Part shown: one piece after another, positions 1 to 9,053 of the stretch | Layout of the letters: each line of letters begins with the position of its first letter | Position numbering within the stretch: the first letter of the stretch is position 1 | NCBI GenBank assembly: GCA_937991965.1 | Contig: CALKLP010000092.1 | Location: forward strand, 1-55,335 | From: an uncultured Verrucomicrobiales bacterium | GTDB lineage: Bacteria; Verrucomicrobiota; Verrucomicrobiia; Verrucomicrobiales; Akkermansiaceae | DNA length: 55,335 nt | Direction: 5' to 3' | Program-made: the position numbers and the translations under genes | Notes under the pieces: model-generated | What the model was told of the DNA's origin: nothing | The model's database searches: none | Seen by the model: only the letters and a program-made list of their open reading frames with translations

Positions 1-120
1 TCCGGGCACATCTAGTAAGGCCTTACTACGAGCACCTAAGTCCGCCTTGGGCACCGCAACTCTCTCCCGTAACTCTACGGGAGCAGTGCTGTAATTAAGA
101 CCGATACAAGCGAGTTCCAT
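1..120 (-). CDS. hemA: Glutamyl-tRNA reductase, N-terminal fragment (runs off the window)
   Basis: Only the first 40 codons are in the window. Reading the minus strand from the ATG at 120 gives a protein opening MELACIGLNYSTAPVELRER, the typical beginning of glutamyl-tRNA reductase, with the conserved N-terminal GLNY-x-TAPVE-x-RE segment near the catalytic domain. The enzyme reduces glutamyl-tRNA(Glu) to glutamate-1-semialdehyde, the first committed step of C5-pathway tetrapyrrole synthesis. The start lies 2 nt after the stop codon of the HemX/CcsA-like gene, so the two are almost certainly co-transcribed, a pairing often seen (hemX-hemA). The rest of the gene is outside the window. Confidence 0.9.
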   Translation of the reverse strand, partial: MELACIGLNYSTAPVELRERVAVPKADLGARSKALLDVPG

Positions 121-122
121 AT

Positions 123-884
123 TTAGATAAAGGTGAAGGTGATACAAGAAAGAAGAAAGAGACCCAGTGTCCAGCGGGCAAAGCTTTTGGGAGGCATTCC
201 CTTCCACTTATACCAGACCAGTAAGACACAATAGGCAATCCAGACTCCACCTGCTGCGATGAGGTGTAGCAGACCAGACTCCAGAGAGGTGATAACGCCA
301 CAAATGATACCAATGGTAAGGATGACTACGCCTAATCCAAGCAAGCGACTAACGGATGAAATTAGGGTATTTACAGGCGGCATCTTCATACTCAACCATC
401 CCGGGCGACCTTGCTTTAACTTATTATCGAGGATCAAAAACATGAGCGCTGCTAATGCTCCAAGCCCCAAGCCACCAAAGGCTAAGATCGAAGTCGCGGC
501 ATGGCTCTCCTTCCATGGATCTAGCTCACCCGCTTTTTCAGGATTCTCCGTCAACATCCCTGGAATTAAGACTAATCCTAAGAAAAGAGTGATCGTTGGC
601 GCCGTGAAAAGCCCGAGTAAAGAAACCCGATACGTCCCACCAGTAAGCACATAAAATAGGCTTAGAGACCACGCAATGAACAAGAAGATCTCGCCCGCAT
701 CCATCAGAGGACACGCTCCGCGAACTTCTCCGCGTGCACCCAGTGCCATACTAATGCTCGCACAAATCGCAATTCCTAGGACGAATGACGTCATTTTTGT
801 AGGTAGTCCACGCTTGAGGCGCGACCATCCATAGATCGTCGCAAAAAGGCTCACTAGCAGCGCTGTAATCGTCCACACTATCAT
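123..884 (-). CDS. HemX/CcsA-like cytochrome c assembly family membrane protein
   Basis: A 253-residue integral membrane protein with about eight hydrophobic segments and no soluble domain. Its topology and the His-containing helices (HAATSILAF near residue 128; LLHLIAAGGVWIAYCVLL near residue 206) fit the Cytochrom_C_asm family, which contains CcsA/ResC haem handlers and the HemX protein. It follows rnc by 6 nt and precedes hemA by 2 nt. The hemA linkage favours a HemX-type role, influencing HemA level or haem handling in the membrane, over a full cytochrome c synthetase, which is usually larger and carries a WWD motif that I do not see here. Family assignment is good; exact function is inference. 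Confidence 0.75.
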   Translation of the reverse strand: MIVWTITALLVSLFATIYGWSRLKRGLPTKMTSFVLGIAICASISMALGARGEVRGACPLMDAGEIFLFIAWSLSLFYVLTGGTYRVSLLGLFTAPTITLFLGLVLIPGMLTENPEKAGELDPWKESHAATSILAFGGLGLGALAALMFLILDNKLKQGRPGWLSMKMPPVNTLISSVSRLLGLGVVILTIGIICGVITSLESGLLHLIAAGGVWIAYCVLLVWYKWKGMPPKSFARWTLGLFLLSCITFTFI

Positions 885-890
885 TCTATT

Positions 891-1580
891 CTATTTTTCC
901 AGAACGCATTCCGTATGCCACATTTTTTGCTCCAAGGCATTCATAGCAGCTGCACTTTCGGCCAGTTTTTTGCTTCCTCCGTGTCCTTTCCCTAATAACG
1001 TCCCTAACCAATGCACCTCCATCAGGTAGTTTTTTTCATGATCAGGCCCACTTTCGGAAATAATTTCATAATTCGGCGCAACGGGCTTAATTGCTTGCAG
1101 AATTTCTTGGAGCTTTCCTTTCGGGTTATCGATCCCCGTTTGCTCCAAATACCCTTCATCCAGAGTCGCCTGCGCACAGCTAAGAAAGGCTTTTTCTGCG
1201 CTCTCGTATCCCAAATCCAGATAGATCGCTCCCATCAAGGCTTCAAAGGCATTGCACAGGTTCGTATCCTTTTCCAGCCCTTTGTTGCCACGCTCACCAG
1301 CGGAGAACTTCATCTCTTCTGCTAGTTCTAGATCACGCGCAAACTTAGCCAGTGAGGGGCGCGAAACAATCTTCGCACGGAGCTTGGTCATCTTCCCCTC
1401 CGGATATTTCGGAAACTTGTGAAAGACATACTGCGTCGTAATTAACTCGATGACAGCATCACCGAGGAATTCTAGGCGTTCGTAATTCGTCTTCTTACTC
1501 GCCGAGGGATGAGTCAGAGCCTCGTTATACAAGGCTTTGTCATTGGGCGTAATTGACAGCTTTGCGAGGATTGTTTCCAT
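891..1580 (-). CDS. rnc: Ribonuclease III
   Basis: Double-strand-specific endoribonuclease that processes rRNA precursors and structured mRNAs. The protein (229 aa from METILAKL) has the nuclease signature NYERLEFLGDAVIEL near residue 33, the second acidic cluster NAFEALMGAIYLD near residue 111, and a C-terminal double-stranded RNA-binding domain (NPKGKLQEILQ to AESAAAMNALEQ). The reading frame stays open for 18 codons upstream to 1634, but those codons lie inside tRNA-His, so the ATG at 1578-1580 is the credible start. That places rnc 9 nt after the tRNA 3' end, suggesting a shared transcript. It heads an rnc-hemX-hemA group. Confidence 0.93.
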   Translation of the reverse strand: METILAKLSITPNDKALYNEALTHPSASKKTNYERLEFLGDAVIELITTQYVFHKFPKYPEGKMTKLRAKIVSRPSLAKFARDLELAEEMKFSAGERGNKGLEKDTNLCNAFEALMGAIYLDLGYESAEKAFLSCAQATLDEGYLEQTGIDNPKGKLQEILQAIKPVAPNYEIISESGPDHEKNYLMEVHWLGTLLGKGHGGSKKLAESAAAMNALEQKMWHTECVLEK

Positions 1581-1589
1581 AGGAAAAAA

Positions 1590-1666
1590 TGGGGTGAATG
1601 ACGGGACTTGAACCCGCGACAACCGGAACCACAAACCGGGGCTCTACCAACTGAGCTACATCCACC
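1590..1666 (-). tRNA. tRNA-His (GTG anticodon)
   Basis: Cloverleaf on the minus strand: an extra G(-1) at 1666 opposite the discriminator C (a tRNA-His identity element), a 7-bp acceptor GTGGATG/CATTCAC with one wobble, a D arm with AGCTCAGTTGGTAGAGC, an anticodon loop TTGTGGT with GTG, a T arm GCGGG/CCCGT with TTCAAGT, and an encoded CCA at 1592-1590. It lies immediately upstream of rnc and probably shares its transcript. Confidence 0.95.
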
Positions 1667-1687
1667 ATATAATTGGATCGGGCTGGA

Positions 1688-1715
1688 AAATTAATGACTA
1701 CGGCACAAAAAGCAA
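1688..1715 (-). promoter_or_regulatory. Possible promoter for tRNA-His
   Basis: On the minus strand, TTGCTT (1715-1710) and TAATTT (1693-1688) are 16 nt apart and end 21 nt before the tRNA 5' end. This suits a sigma-70-type promoter, but the hexamers are imperfect. Confidence 0.3.
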
Positions 1716-1745
1716 GACCTATTGTGAAAAAAATACGCGACCTTA

Positions 1746-2513
1746 CTAAACTCCTTCAGAAACAAAGTATGTCCCCAACGCGGAGCCATCGAAATACCCC
1801 ATCAAACGCTCAGGCCGCTCGCCATTTCCAATGATAACGCGCACCCCTTCTTTCGACGCTACCTCAACCGCATCCAGTTTCGACTTCATTCCTCCGATCG
1901 AAAACTTGCCCGATGAATCCTTGGCGAACCGAGTGCTGGCCTCAGCAATGTTTCTCACTTCTGGAATGACCTGCTGTGCATCATCGAGTAACCCATCGAC
2001 TGCTGTCAGCAGGACCAGAGTCCCCGCCTGCATAATCGCAGCCAGATTCGCCGCCAACATATCATTATCAGTTTTCGTTAACTCACGGAGGGAAACCACA
2101 TCATTCTCATTCACGATCGGAATGACATTCGGTTGATCCAGAAGGCGCTCAAGCACCGTGCGCACGCGCTCCTGATGTGTATCCTCTTGTAAATCGTAGC
2201 TCGAGAGTAAGATCTGCGCGATCGTAATCTCATGGTCTGAAAACGCCTCTTGGTAATGCTGCATCAAGTGCGCTTGCCCAATCGCAGCCGCGGCCTGACG
2301 CATGACGACTTCCGTGGGATACTCCTCTAATTTTAACAGTGGCACCCCTGCCCCAACCGCGCCAGAAGACACCAAAATCACACGATGCCCCGCCTTGATG
2401 AGTGCAGAGAGATTATTGGAAAGCGCAGTGATCGATGGAAGATTGAGATTCCCATCATCCATCGTAAGAACTCCAGTCCCCACCTTTACTACAGTCACAG
2501 CTTGTTTCGACAT
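1746..2513 (-). CDS. proB: Glutamate 5-kinase, short form without PUA domain
   Basis: Phosphorylates L-glutamate with ATP, the first step of proline synthesis. The 255-residue protein is a complete amino acid kinase domain: the phosphate loop VVKVGTGVL near residue 9, LVSSGAVGAG near residue 48, NENDVVS near residue 136 and the substrate-lid motif TKTDND near residue 146, with SIGGMKSKLDAVEVA near residue 205. The classical enterobacterial enzyme is about 367 aa with a C-terminal PUA RNA-binding-like domain, which is absent here; such short ProBs are known. proA is not adjacent. It is divergent from pyrE with 96 bp between the starts. Confidence 0.93.
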   Translation of the reverse strand: MSKQAVTVVKVGTGVLTMDDGNLNLPSITALSNNLSALIKAGHRVILVSSGAVGAGVPLLKLEEYPTEVVMRQAAAAIGQAHLMQHYQEAFSDHEITIAQILLSSYDLQEDTHQERVRTVLERLLDQPNVIPIVNENDVVSLRELTKTDNDMLAANLAAIMQAGTLVLLTAVDGLLDDAQQVIPEVRNIAEASTRFAKDSSGKFSIGGMKSKLDAVEVASKEGVRVIIGNGERPERLMGYFDGSALGTYFVSEGV

Positions 2514-2609
2514 CGTCCGAGATTCTTAAAATGCTTTTAGGATGAGTTCCAGAAAAAAGCGGTTTGTCTTAAGGATTGACCCTGACCATAATTTTGTAAT
2601 GCTCCCACC

Positions 2610-3173
2610 ATGACCAAGCGTGATGAACTCAAGCAAATCCTTCTCGACCTCTCCGTAAAAACGGGAGACTTCACCCTGACCTCTGGAAAGAAAAGTGACC
2701 TCTATGTCGATTGTCGCACAACCACCATTCACGCACGTGGTGCGATTTTGATCGGAGAACTCGGGTATGAACTCGCTTGCGAAACCGCACAGAAACTCGG
2801 ACTCACTCCTGATTCGGTTGGAGGAATGACTCTAGGCGCAGACCCGATCACACTCGCCATCGCGATGGAATCAAGCCGCTCTGGGGGAGATCTCACCCTA
2901 CGCCCCTTCGTCGTGCGCAAGGAACCCAAGGAGTATGGTATGGGGCGCCAGATCGAAGGGAATTTCCGTGAGGGGGACCAAGTCATTGTCATCGAAGACA
3001 CCGCCACCACCGGAGGCTCCGCACTGAAGGCGATTAAGGCCATCGAAGCCTCAGGCGGAAAGGTTGCCTTCTGCATCGTGCTCGTCGACCGTCAAGAAGG
3101 CGGGGTCGATAACATTGATGCCGCAGGATACCCCACAGTGGCCCTCTTTACACGTAAGCAACTTCTTGGATAA
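2610..3173 (+). CDS. pyrE: Orotate phosphoribosyltransferase
   Basis: Converts orotate and PRPP to orotidine 5'-monophosphate in pyrimidine synthesis. At 187 aa it has normal family length. Visible motifs are the FTLTSGKKSDLYVDCR N-terminal substrate region (residues 19-34), the FVVRKEPKEYGMGR loop near residue 102, which carries catalytic lysines, and the PRPP-binding motif VIVIEDTATTGGSALKAI near residue 126. The stop is followed after 5 nt by a PhnA-like gene on the same strand, so they are probably one transcript. No Shine-Dalgarno sequence precedes the ATG. Confidence 0.95.
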   Translation: MTKRDELKQILLDLSVKTGDFTLTSGKKSDLYVDCRTTTIHARGAILIGELGYELACETAQKLGLTPDSVGGMTLGADPITLAIAMESSRSGGDLTLRPFVVRKEPKEYGMGRQIEGNFREGDQVIVIEDTATTGGSALKAIKAIEASGGKVAFCIVLVDRQEGGVDNIDAAGYPTVALFTRKQLLG

Positions 3174-3178
3174 ACCTC

Positions 3179-3517
3179 ATGTCTGAACTAACCTGCCCCC
3201 TCTGCACGATGAATGAGCTCGCCCAAAAGGGAGATCTCCTCGAATGCATCACCTGCGGCCATGAGTGGAAAGCCGAACCTGAGGAGGAAACACCAGAATC
3301 GACGGTAGTCAAAGACGCCTTTGGAAACATCCTCCAAGACGGCGACATCGTGCAGATGATTAAGGATAAGAAGCTCAAAGGCACATCCACCGTCCTCAAA
3401 TGCGGGGATAAATCCAAGCCCATCCGAGTGGTCGGCGGCGATCATGACATCAGCTGCAAGATGAACGGGCACTCCATCATGCTGAAGTCGATGTTCGTGA
3501 AGAAGGTGAACTTGTAA
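3179..3517 (+). CDS. PhnA/YjdM-like zinc-ribbon protein
   Basis: A 112-residue protein with an N-terminal zinc ribbon (CPLCTMNEL at residue 6 and CITCGHEW near residue 22) and a C-terminal PhnA beta-barrel domain (VVKDAFGNILQDGD to SMFVKKVNL). These features match the PhnA/YjdM family. Despite the old name alkylphosphonate utilisation protein, the family is not proven to act in phosphonate metabolism, so a precise function cannot be given. It starts 5 nt after pyrE. The 3' flank carries a dispersed repeat and a REP palindrome before dnaE. Confidence 0.85.
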   Translation: MSELTCPLCTMNELAQKGDLLECITCGHEWKAEPEEETPESTVVKDAFGNILQDGDIVQMIKDKKLKGTSTVLKCGDKSKPIRVVGGDHDISCKMNGHSIMLKSMFVKKVNL

Positions 3518-3740
3518 GCGTTTTTGGGCACCGCGAATTTAGCGAATTGGGCGAATTTTATTTTAGTTGGCTTGAAAATACCTGTCCTAGGTTGAAGTCC
3601 CCTATCAATGAAGACATTCTCTAAACCTGCCCATTATTCAAAAAACCCTCTGTGTCTCTGCGTCTCTGTGCGAGATTCAAACGCCCTCTCCCTACGGCCC
3701 TGCACACCGAAATGCGGCCAAGACGGCCGCGCTCCCTTGA
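3518..3740. repeat. Intergenic region with dispersed repeat and REP palindrome
   Basis: Between the convergent PhnA-like gene and dnaE. A tract around 3650-3680 (CTGTGTCTCTGCGTCTCTGT) belongs to the same loose family as tracts near 11290 and 28846. A REP palindrome follows at 3712-3738: stem GCGGCC/GGCCGC at 3714-3730 with loop AAGAC, then the suffix GCTCCCTT. Architecture and suffix match the REPs bounding the RAYT insert in leuS. No gene seen. Confidence 0.7.
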
Positions 3741-6700
3741 TCAACTGATGTCGATCCACTTAGAGAGCTCGGCGTTGAGCTGTGGGGAGTTTTTGACGTG
3801 GTAACTTGTGCCTGCGGAGACTAAGGCGTTACGCCCCTTGGAGCCACTGAAGCGGAGATACACCTCGGTCTTACCGGGATGTTTCTTGAGAATTTCCTTA
3901 ATCTTAGCGAGATCACCTGAATTATGACGCAGCACGGAGAGACTGAGCTCTAGGCCTTTGAGCTTTTTACTTTTCGCTTTCACCTCCGTCACTTCGGAAC
4001 AAAAGGCGAGGCGAATTTCCTCGGTGCGGTCATCGACTTGGATTCCGGATTTGAAGCGGATTACCTTCCCGGGCTCTAGGATGCCTGCCTCTTTGGCTGG
4101 ATTGTAGGTTTCACTCCAGAGCACGACCTCGGTATCACCCGTGAAGTCCTCTAGGTGTAGAACCCCAAAAGGTTTTCCTGCACGCGTCACCTTGTGCTCC
4201 ACGTGTGAAATCATACCGCCGAACTTATACTTCTTACGCTTATCGGAAGCATCGAGTTCGGAGATCATCCCGAAGGAGGTGTAGGCCTCCCCATCGATCA
4301 CACCACGGAATTTATCCAAGGGGTGTCCGGTAACATAAAAGCCGAGGAGTTCTTTCTCGTGCACCAGTCGATCTTCCTTCGGCCATTCAGCGATTTGCTC
4401 GATATAGTTCTCCGTCATGGACGGTGCGGAGGACACCTCCTCGATGCCAAACAACGCCCCTTGCCCGCTAGCTCGGTCTTTTTGGATCGCATTCGCAGCG
4501 GAGAGAACCTGCTCCAAACGTAGGGTCATCCCGGCGCGGGATTCGCCCGTCCAATCTAGCGCCCCGGCCTTAATCAAGTTCTCCAAAATACGGCGATTGA
4601 TGACCTTTCCGTCTAGGCGGTTTGCCATTTCATCGAGCGATTCAAACTTTCCATTTTCAGCCCTGTTTTGAATGAGCATTTCCATCGCCGCTTCACCGAC
4701 ATTCTTAATGGCCGCGAGACCATATCGGATCGAATACTCCCCATTGGGCATTTTCTCAGGCGCAAAACGCTTCTGCGATTTATTCATGTCCGGCGGGAGA
4801 ATCTCAATCCCCATGCGGTAACACTCGGAGACAAAGACCCCAATCTTGTCGGTATTGTTGATCTCGTTTGAGAGCAGACCAGACATGAATTCCACGGGGA
4901 AGTTCGCCTTCAGATACGCCGTCCAATAGGAAATCATCCCATAACAGGCGGAGTGCGACTTGTTGAAACCATAGCCCGCGAACCCCGCGATCTTGTCGAA
5001 AATCTGATTCGCGAGTCCAGAATCAATGTCGTTGTGCTCCTTCGCTCCCTTAATGAAAATTTCGCGCTGCTTCTGCATCTCCTCAGGCTTCTTCTTACCC
5101 ATCGCCCGACGCAGAACATCCGCCCCACCGAGCGTATAGCCCGCCAGTAACTTGGCGGCATTCTGAACCTGCTCTTGGTAAATCATGACGCCGTAGGTAC
5201 TGCCACTGATTTCCTCCATCAACGGGTGCTCATACTTCACAGCCTTCCGCCCTTCCTTGACCTCGATCATTTCATCGATGTATTGCATCGCGCCTGGTCG
5301 ATAGAGCGCGAGCAGGTCAATGATGTCATCAATCTTACGAACTCGGTATTTCTTACAAGTCTCCGTCATCCCGCCTGATTCCATTTGGAAGACACCCATT
5401 GTCTCTCCCCGATCGAGGAGGTCATAGGTTGATTGGTCCTCCAGGCTAATGGCATTGATCTTAAAATCGGGGTGATTGACGCGGATGTGCGTGATGGCTT
5501 CTTGGATAACCGTTAAGTTTTTCAGCCCTAAGAAATCCATCTTCAGCAGCCCCACGTCGGTGATGGCACCCATGTCATATTGCGCCACGACCTCGCCCTC
5601 GTTCCCTCGGGTCAGTGGAATATGATTATCCAAAGGACGGTCGCCGATCACAACCCCCGCGGCGTGCACTCCGGTATTCCGCGTCAGGCCTTCCAGACTC
5701 ACGGCATAACGCCACAGGTCTTGATAGTTAGAACTACTCTCGATCAACTCACGGAGCTCTGTATTTTTCTCAAATTCATCCTTTAGTTTCACCCCAGGTT
5801 TAGCATCGATCAACTTCGCGATCGCATCTGCCTCCCCGTAGCCAATGCTCATCACCCGCGCGACATCGCGAATCACACTTTTCGCACCCAGCTTACCATA
5901 CGTGATGATGTGGGAGACACAATCCTCACCATATTTCTGTCGCACGTAGTCGATCACTTCCATCCGTCGGTTCACGCAGAAGTCGATATCAACATCGGGA
6001 GGACTCACCCGCTCTGGATTCAGAAATCGCTCAAAGAGAAGTCCGAAACGCATCGGGCAAATATCGGTAATCTCCATGCAATAAGCCACCAGTGACCCAG
6101 CTGCCGATCCCCGACCAGGTCCCACAGGGATGTCCTGCTGCTTCGCCCACATGATAAAGTCTGCGGTAATCAAGAAATAAGAAGCAAACTTCAGCTTATT
6201 AATCAGGTTTACCTCGTAGGTTAAGCGATCGATTAGCTCTTGGTCATTCTCTGCCTTCTCCTTGCCATAACGCATCGCTAAGCCCTCGAAACAAACCTTC
6301 ATCAGGTATTCATCCAGCGGGCTTCCATCGGAAGTTCCAAACTGCGGGTACTTCTCCGTGCTCGTAGGGTCGAGCTCCATCGTGACATTACAACGCTCCG
6401 CAATCTCTAAGGTCGCATCACACGCCCCCGGAATATCACTGAAGAGTTCCCGCATTTCCTCCGCGCTTTTGAAGTATAATTCTGGGCTATACTTCATCCG
6501 ATTATCATCAATCACCTGGCTCCCAGTTCCAATACAGATAAGAACATCATGTGCCTCGTGATCCTCGCGATGGAGAAAGTGTGCGTCATTGGCCGCCACC
6601 GTGCGGAGTCCTAGCTCCTGCGCGATCTGCAGAAGCCCAGGACGCACCTTATCCTGCATTTCCAGCCCGTGATTGTGAACCTCGATAAAGTAGTTCTCCT

Positions 6701-7238
6701 TCCCGAAGATCGAAATAAACCGTTCAGCGACTTCCTTAGCCTTATCGTAATCGTCTTGGAGGAGCCATTCATTCACAGGCCCTGTGATACATCCACTCAG
6801 GCAGATAATTCCCTCGGAGTATTTCTCAAGCAATTCGTAATCGATCCGTGGCTTGCCGTAATACTGCCCGTGCAGGTGAGCGACAGAAATCATCTTGGTT
6901 AGATTCTCCCAACCCTTATTATTCTCGCAGAGAAGCGTAAGGTGCGTATTTCGCTTCCGCCCGGGAACTTCCTTTCGCTCCGTATGCGGGCCGTGTGCCA
7001 GATAGGCCTCACAACCTAGGATGGGCTTGATTCCCGCAGCATGCATCTTTTGGTAGAACGCAATCGCACCATACATGTTGCCGTGATCCGTCATCGCCAC
7101 CGCCGGCATTCCGAGTTCCTTCGCACGGGCCGCTAGGGCTGGAATTTTAATCGCGCCATCAAGAGTGGAATACTCCGTATGCAAATGTAAGTGAACAAAA
7201 GAGCCTTGGTGAGTTTCCGTAATGGGCGCATCCGACAT
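3741..7238 (-). CDS. dnaE: DNA polymerase III alpha subunit
   Basis: Catalytic subunit of the replicative polymerase, 1165 aa, normal for bacterial DnaE. Order of domains: N-terminal PHP domain (FVHLHLHTEYSTLDG near residue 14, AMTDHGN near residue 48), polymerase core with the catalytic aspartates PDVDIDF near residues 413-418 and GLTRNTGVHAAGVVIG near residue 530, helix-hairpin-helix region, then an OB fold (KFGGMISHVEHKVTRAGK to VVLWSETY). The final TGA at 3743-3741 abuts the REP-containing intergenic region. It is probably the last gene of gatC-gatA-small membrane protein-dnaE; the preceding stop is 87 nt upstream. Confidence 0.97.
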   Translation of the reverse strand: MSDAPITETHQGSFVHLHLHTEYSTLDGAIKIPALAARAKELGMPAVAMTDHGNMYGAIAFYQKMHAAGIKPILGCEAYLAHGPHTERKEVPGRKRNTHLTLLCENNKGWENLTKMISVAHLHGQYYGKPRIDYELLEKYSEGIICLSGCITGPVNEWLLQDDYDKAKEVAERFISIFGKENYFIEVHNHGLEMQDKVRPGLLQIAQELGLRTVAANDAHFLHREDHEAHDVLICIGTGSQVIDDNRMKYSPELYFKSAEEMRELFSDIPGACDATLEIAERCNVTMELDPTSTEKYPQFGTSDGSPLDEYLMKVCFEGLAMRYGKEKAENDQELIDRLTYEVNLINKLKFASYFLITADFIMWAKQQDIPVGPGRGSAAGSLVAYCMEITDICPMRFGLLFERFLNPERVSPPDVDIDFCVNRRMEVIDYVRQKYGEDCVSHIITYGKLGAKSVIRDVARVMSIGYGEADAIAKLIDAKPGVKLKDEFEKNTELRELIESSSNYQDLWRYAVSLEGLTRNTGVHAAGVVIGDRPLDNHIPLTRGNEGEVVAQYDMGAITDVGLLKMDFLGLKNLTVIQEAITHIRVNHPDFKINAISLEDQSTYDLLDRGETMGVFQMESGGMTETCKKYRVRKIDDIIDLLALYRPGAMQYIDEMIEVKEGRKAVKYEHPLMEEISGSTYGVMIYQEQVQNAAKLLAGYTLGGADVLRRAMGKKKPEEMQKQREIFIKGAKEHNDIDSGLANQIFDKIAGFAGYGFNKSHSACYGMISYWTAYLKANFPVEFMSGLLSNEINNTDKIGVFVSECYRMGIEILPPDMNKSQKRFAPEKMPNGEYSIRYGLAAIKNVGEAAMEMLIQNRAENGKFESLDEMANRLDGKVINRRILENLIKAGALDWTGESRAGMTLRLEQVLSAANAIQKDRASGQGALFGIEEVSSAPSMTENYIEQIAEWPKEDRLVHEKELLGFYVTGHPLDKFRGVIDGEAYTSFGMISELDASDKRKKYKFGGMISHVEHKVTRAGKPFGVLHLEDFTGDTEVVLWSETYNPAKEAGILEPGKVIRFKSGIQVDDRTEEIRLAFCSEVTEVKAKSKKLKGLELSLSVLRHNSGDLAKIKEILKKHPGKTEVYLRFSGSKGRNALVSAGTSYHVKNSPQLNAELSKWIDIS

Positions 7239-7325
7239 GGATAGAATTCAACGTGAGGAACGCGACCCCTGCAAGCAGGATTTAGGGGTTTCTTCTCTAC
7301 ACAAAGCCCCAGAAAATATCGTAAA

Positions 7326-7583
7326 TCACTCCTTCCACCAATCAGCGTCCTTTTCCCAGTCTTGTTTAGGCGCGCTTTTTGAGCCTTTGGTGGTTTCTGG
7401 CTCTGTATCTTCGTCGAAAACATCTTCGAGCCCGCGAAAGAGATCTTCCTGCTCCTTCGCCTTTTTTCCGTTCTTAAGCATGATGTAGAATAACCCGCCG
7501 ATGAGCACCGCGAGGGCACAGCACGCCACCGCGAGAATACTCAGGGCAAGCAGGTCAGAATCGCTGATGGCTAAGATCATCAT
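7326..7583 (-). CDS. Small single-pass membrane protein, function unknown
   Basis: An 85-residue protein with one clear membrane helix (residues about 11-37, LLALSILAVACCALAVLIGG then LFYIML), a short basic stretch (KNGKKAK) and an acidic C-terminal half rich in Asp, Glu and Lys. The pattern suggests a cytoplasmic tail after an N-out helix. I do not recognise a family. It lies 31 nt after the stop of gatA and 87 nt before dnaE on the same strand, so co-expression is likely. An overlapping frame at 7133-7519 runs into dnaE and has no sensible protein features, so this frame is preferred. Confidence 0.6.
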   Translation of the reverse strand: MMILAISDSDLLALSILAVACCALAVLIGGLFYIMLKNGKKAKEQEDLFRGLEDVFDEDTEPETTKGSKSAPKQDWEKDADWWKE

Positions 7584-7614
7584 GAGCGAAACTGTAAGCA
7601 GTATCTAGGAAAAT

Positions 7615-9039
7615 TCAATCTCTAAGTATCTCCCACGCTCGGGCGACTTGGAGCACGGTTTGCTCACCTAGATGTGGGCCGAGGATCTGGAGACCGACTG
7701 GCAGATCACTGCCATCCACGTTCGCCGTTCCACACGGGACACTAATCGCAGGAATTCCTGCTAGGTTCGCGCCAATCGTAAAGATGTCCGCGAGGTATTC
7801 CTTCAGCGGATCCTCACTTCCAGCACTGATTTTGCGCGCTGGATCGGGAGCTACGGGAGCGATGAGAGCATCAACTTGCTCGAACACTTCTTGGAAGTCG
7901 CGCATGATGAGGGTTCTCACCTTTTGTGCTTTCAGGTAATACGCATCGTAGTAACCAGAACTCAGCACGTAAGTTCCGAGGAGAATTCGGCGCTTCACCT
8001 CTGGACCGAATCCTTCTTCGCGGCTGTTTTCATACATCGAGAGCACATCGGTCACCTCTGAAGAACGCGTTCCGTAACGCACCCCATCGAAGCGCGACAG
8101 GTTAGAGGACGCCTCCGCCGGAGCCAGGATATAGTAAGTCGGCACGCAATACTTGGTATGCGGGAGAGAAACCTCCACGATTTCCGCGCCTTCGCTTTCG
8201 AGTGCCTTGATCGCCTTCTCGACATTCGCCTTCACATCTGGATGCAGGTCTCCGCTCAGATATTCTTTCGGCACCCCAATCTTCTTACCCTTCACTCCCG
8301 CTTCTAAACCTTCGGTGTAATCCGGCACAGCGGCATCGAGCGAGGTCGAATCCATCTTATCATGACCAGAGAGAACATTGGTGAGTAGAGCAGCATCCGT
8401 CACAGACTTCGTCAACGGCCCAATCTGATCCAGCGAGGAAGCAAAGGCCACAAGACCGTAACGCGAAACACGCCCATAAGACGGCTTAAACCCAACTACG
8501 CCACAATGCGAAGCGGGCTGACGGATCGAGCCGCCCGTATCTGAACCGAGCGAGGCAATCGCTAAATCTGCCGCCACACAAGCCGCCGATCCACCAGAGG
8601 AACCACCTGGCACGCGGTCTAAGTCATGTGGGTTACGGGTCACCTGAAGCGCTGAGTTTTCGGTAGCTGATCCCATCGCAAACTCATCTAAATTCGCACG
8701 TCCAAAAGGAATCGCCCCCGCCGCTATCAACTTGTTGATGACGGTTGCATTATAAGGTGATTGATAACTCCCGCTCAGAAATTTCGAGGCACAGGTGCAG
8801 GGCTCACCGAGCACATTGATGTTGTCTTTAATCGCAATCGGAACGCCTCCTAATGGCAAGGAGAGATCGGCCGCTTCTGCTTGAGCGACGGCAGCATCCA
8901 GATTACGCGAGAGAAAAGAGCCGATCTCACCATCACGAGTCGAGATCGCACTTTCGAGCGAAGTTACCACCTCTAAGGGCGTGAAATCACCACTGGCATA
9001 ACCCACCTTCAGTTCGGAAATTGTTTTAGTATTCAACAT
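7615..9039 (-). CDS. gatA: Asp/Glu-tRNA(Asn/Gln) amidotransferase subunit A
   Basis: Glutaminase subunit of the GatCAB complex, which amidates misacylated Glu-tRNA(Gln) and/or Asp-tRNA(Asn). The 474-aa protein is an amidase-signature enzyme: Lys71 in GVPIAIKDNI, the Gly/Ser-rich PGGSSGGSAA near residue 145 and SLGSDTGGSIRQPA near residue 163 supply the Lys-Ser-Ser triad. It follows gatC with 14 nt between stop and start. gatB is not in the window. Its presence implies that at least one of Gln-tRNA or Asn-tRNA is made indirectly. Confidence 0.96.
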   Translation of the reverse strand: MLNTKTISELKVGYASGDFTPLEVVTSLESAISTRDGEIGSFLSRNLDAAVAQAEAADLSLPLGGVPIAIKDNINVLGEPCTCASKFLSGSYQSPYNATVINKLIAAGAIPFGRANLDEFAMGSATENSALQVTRNPHDLDRVPGGSSGGSAACVAADLAIASLGSDTGGSIRQPASHCGVVGFKPSYGRVSRYGLVAFASSLDQIGPLTKSVTDAALLTNVLSGHDKMDSTSLDAAVPDYTEGLEAGVKGKKIGVPKEYLSGDLHPDVKANVEKAIKALESEGAEIVEVSLPHTKYCVPTYYILAPAEASSNLSRFDGVRYGTRSSEVTDVLSMYENSREEGFGPEVKRRILLGTYVLSSGYYDAYYLKAQKVRTLIMRDFQEVFEQVDALIAPVAPDPARKISAGSEDPLKEYLADIFTIGANLAGIPAISVPCGTANVDGSDLPVGLQILGPHLGEQTVLQVARAWEILRD

Positions 9040-9053
9040 AGGAAATAGAAAAA

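Noticed and set aside
1581..1634. Longer rnc start (18 extra residues)
   Set aside because: Those codons fall within tRNA-His, and homology to RNase III begins only after METILAKL.
7133..7519. 128-aa minus-strand frame between gatA and dnaE
   Set aside because: It overlaps both the small membrane protein gene and the dnaE start in another frame and has an Arg/Ser-rich shadow composition.
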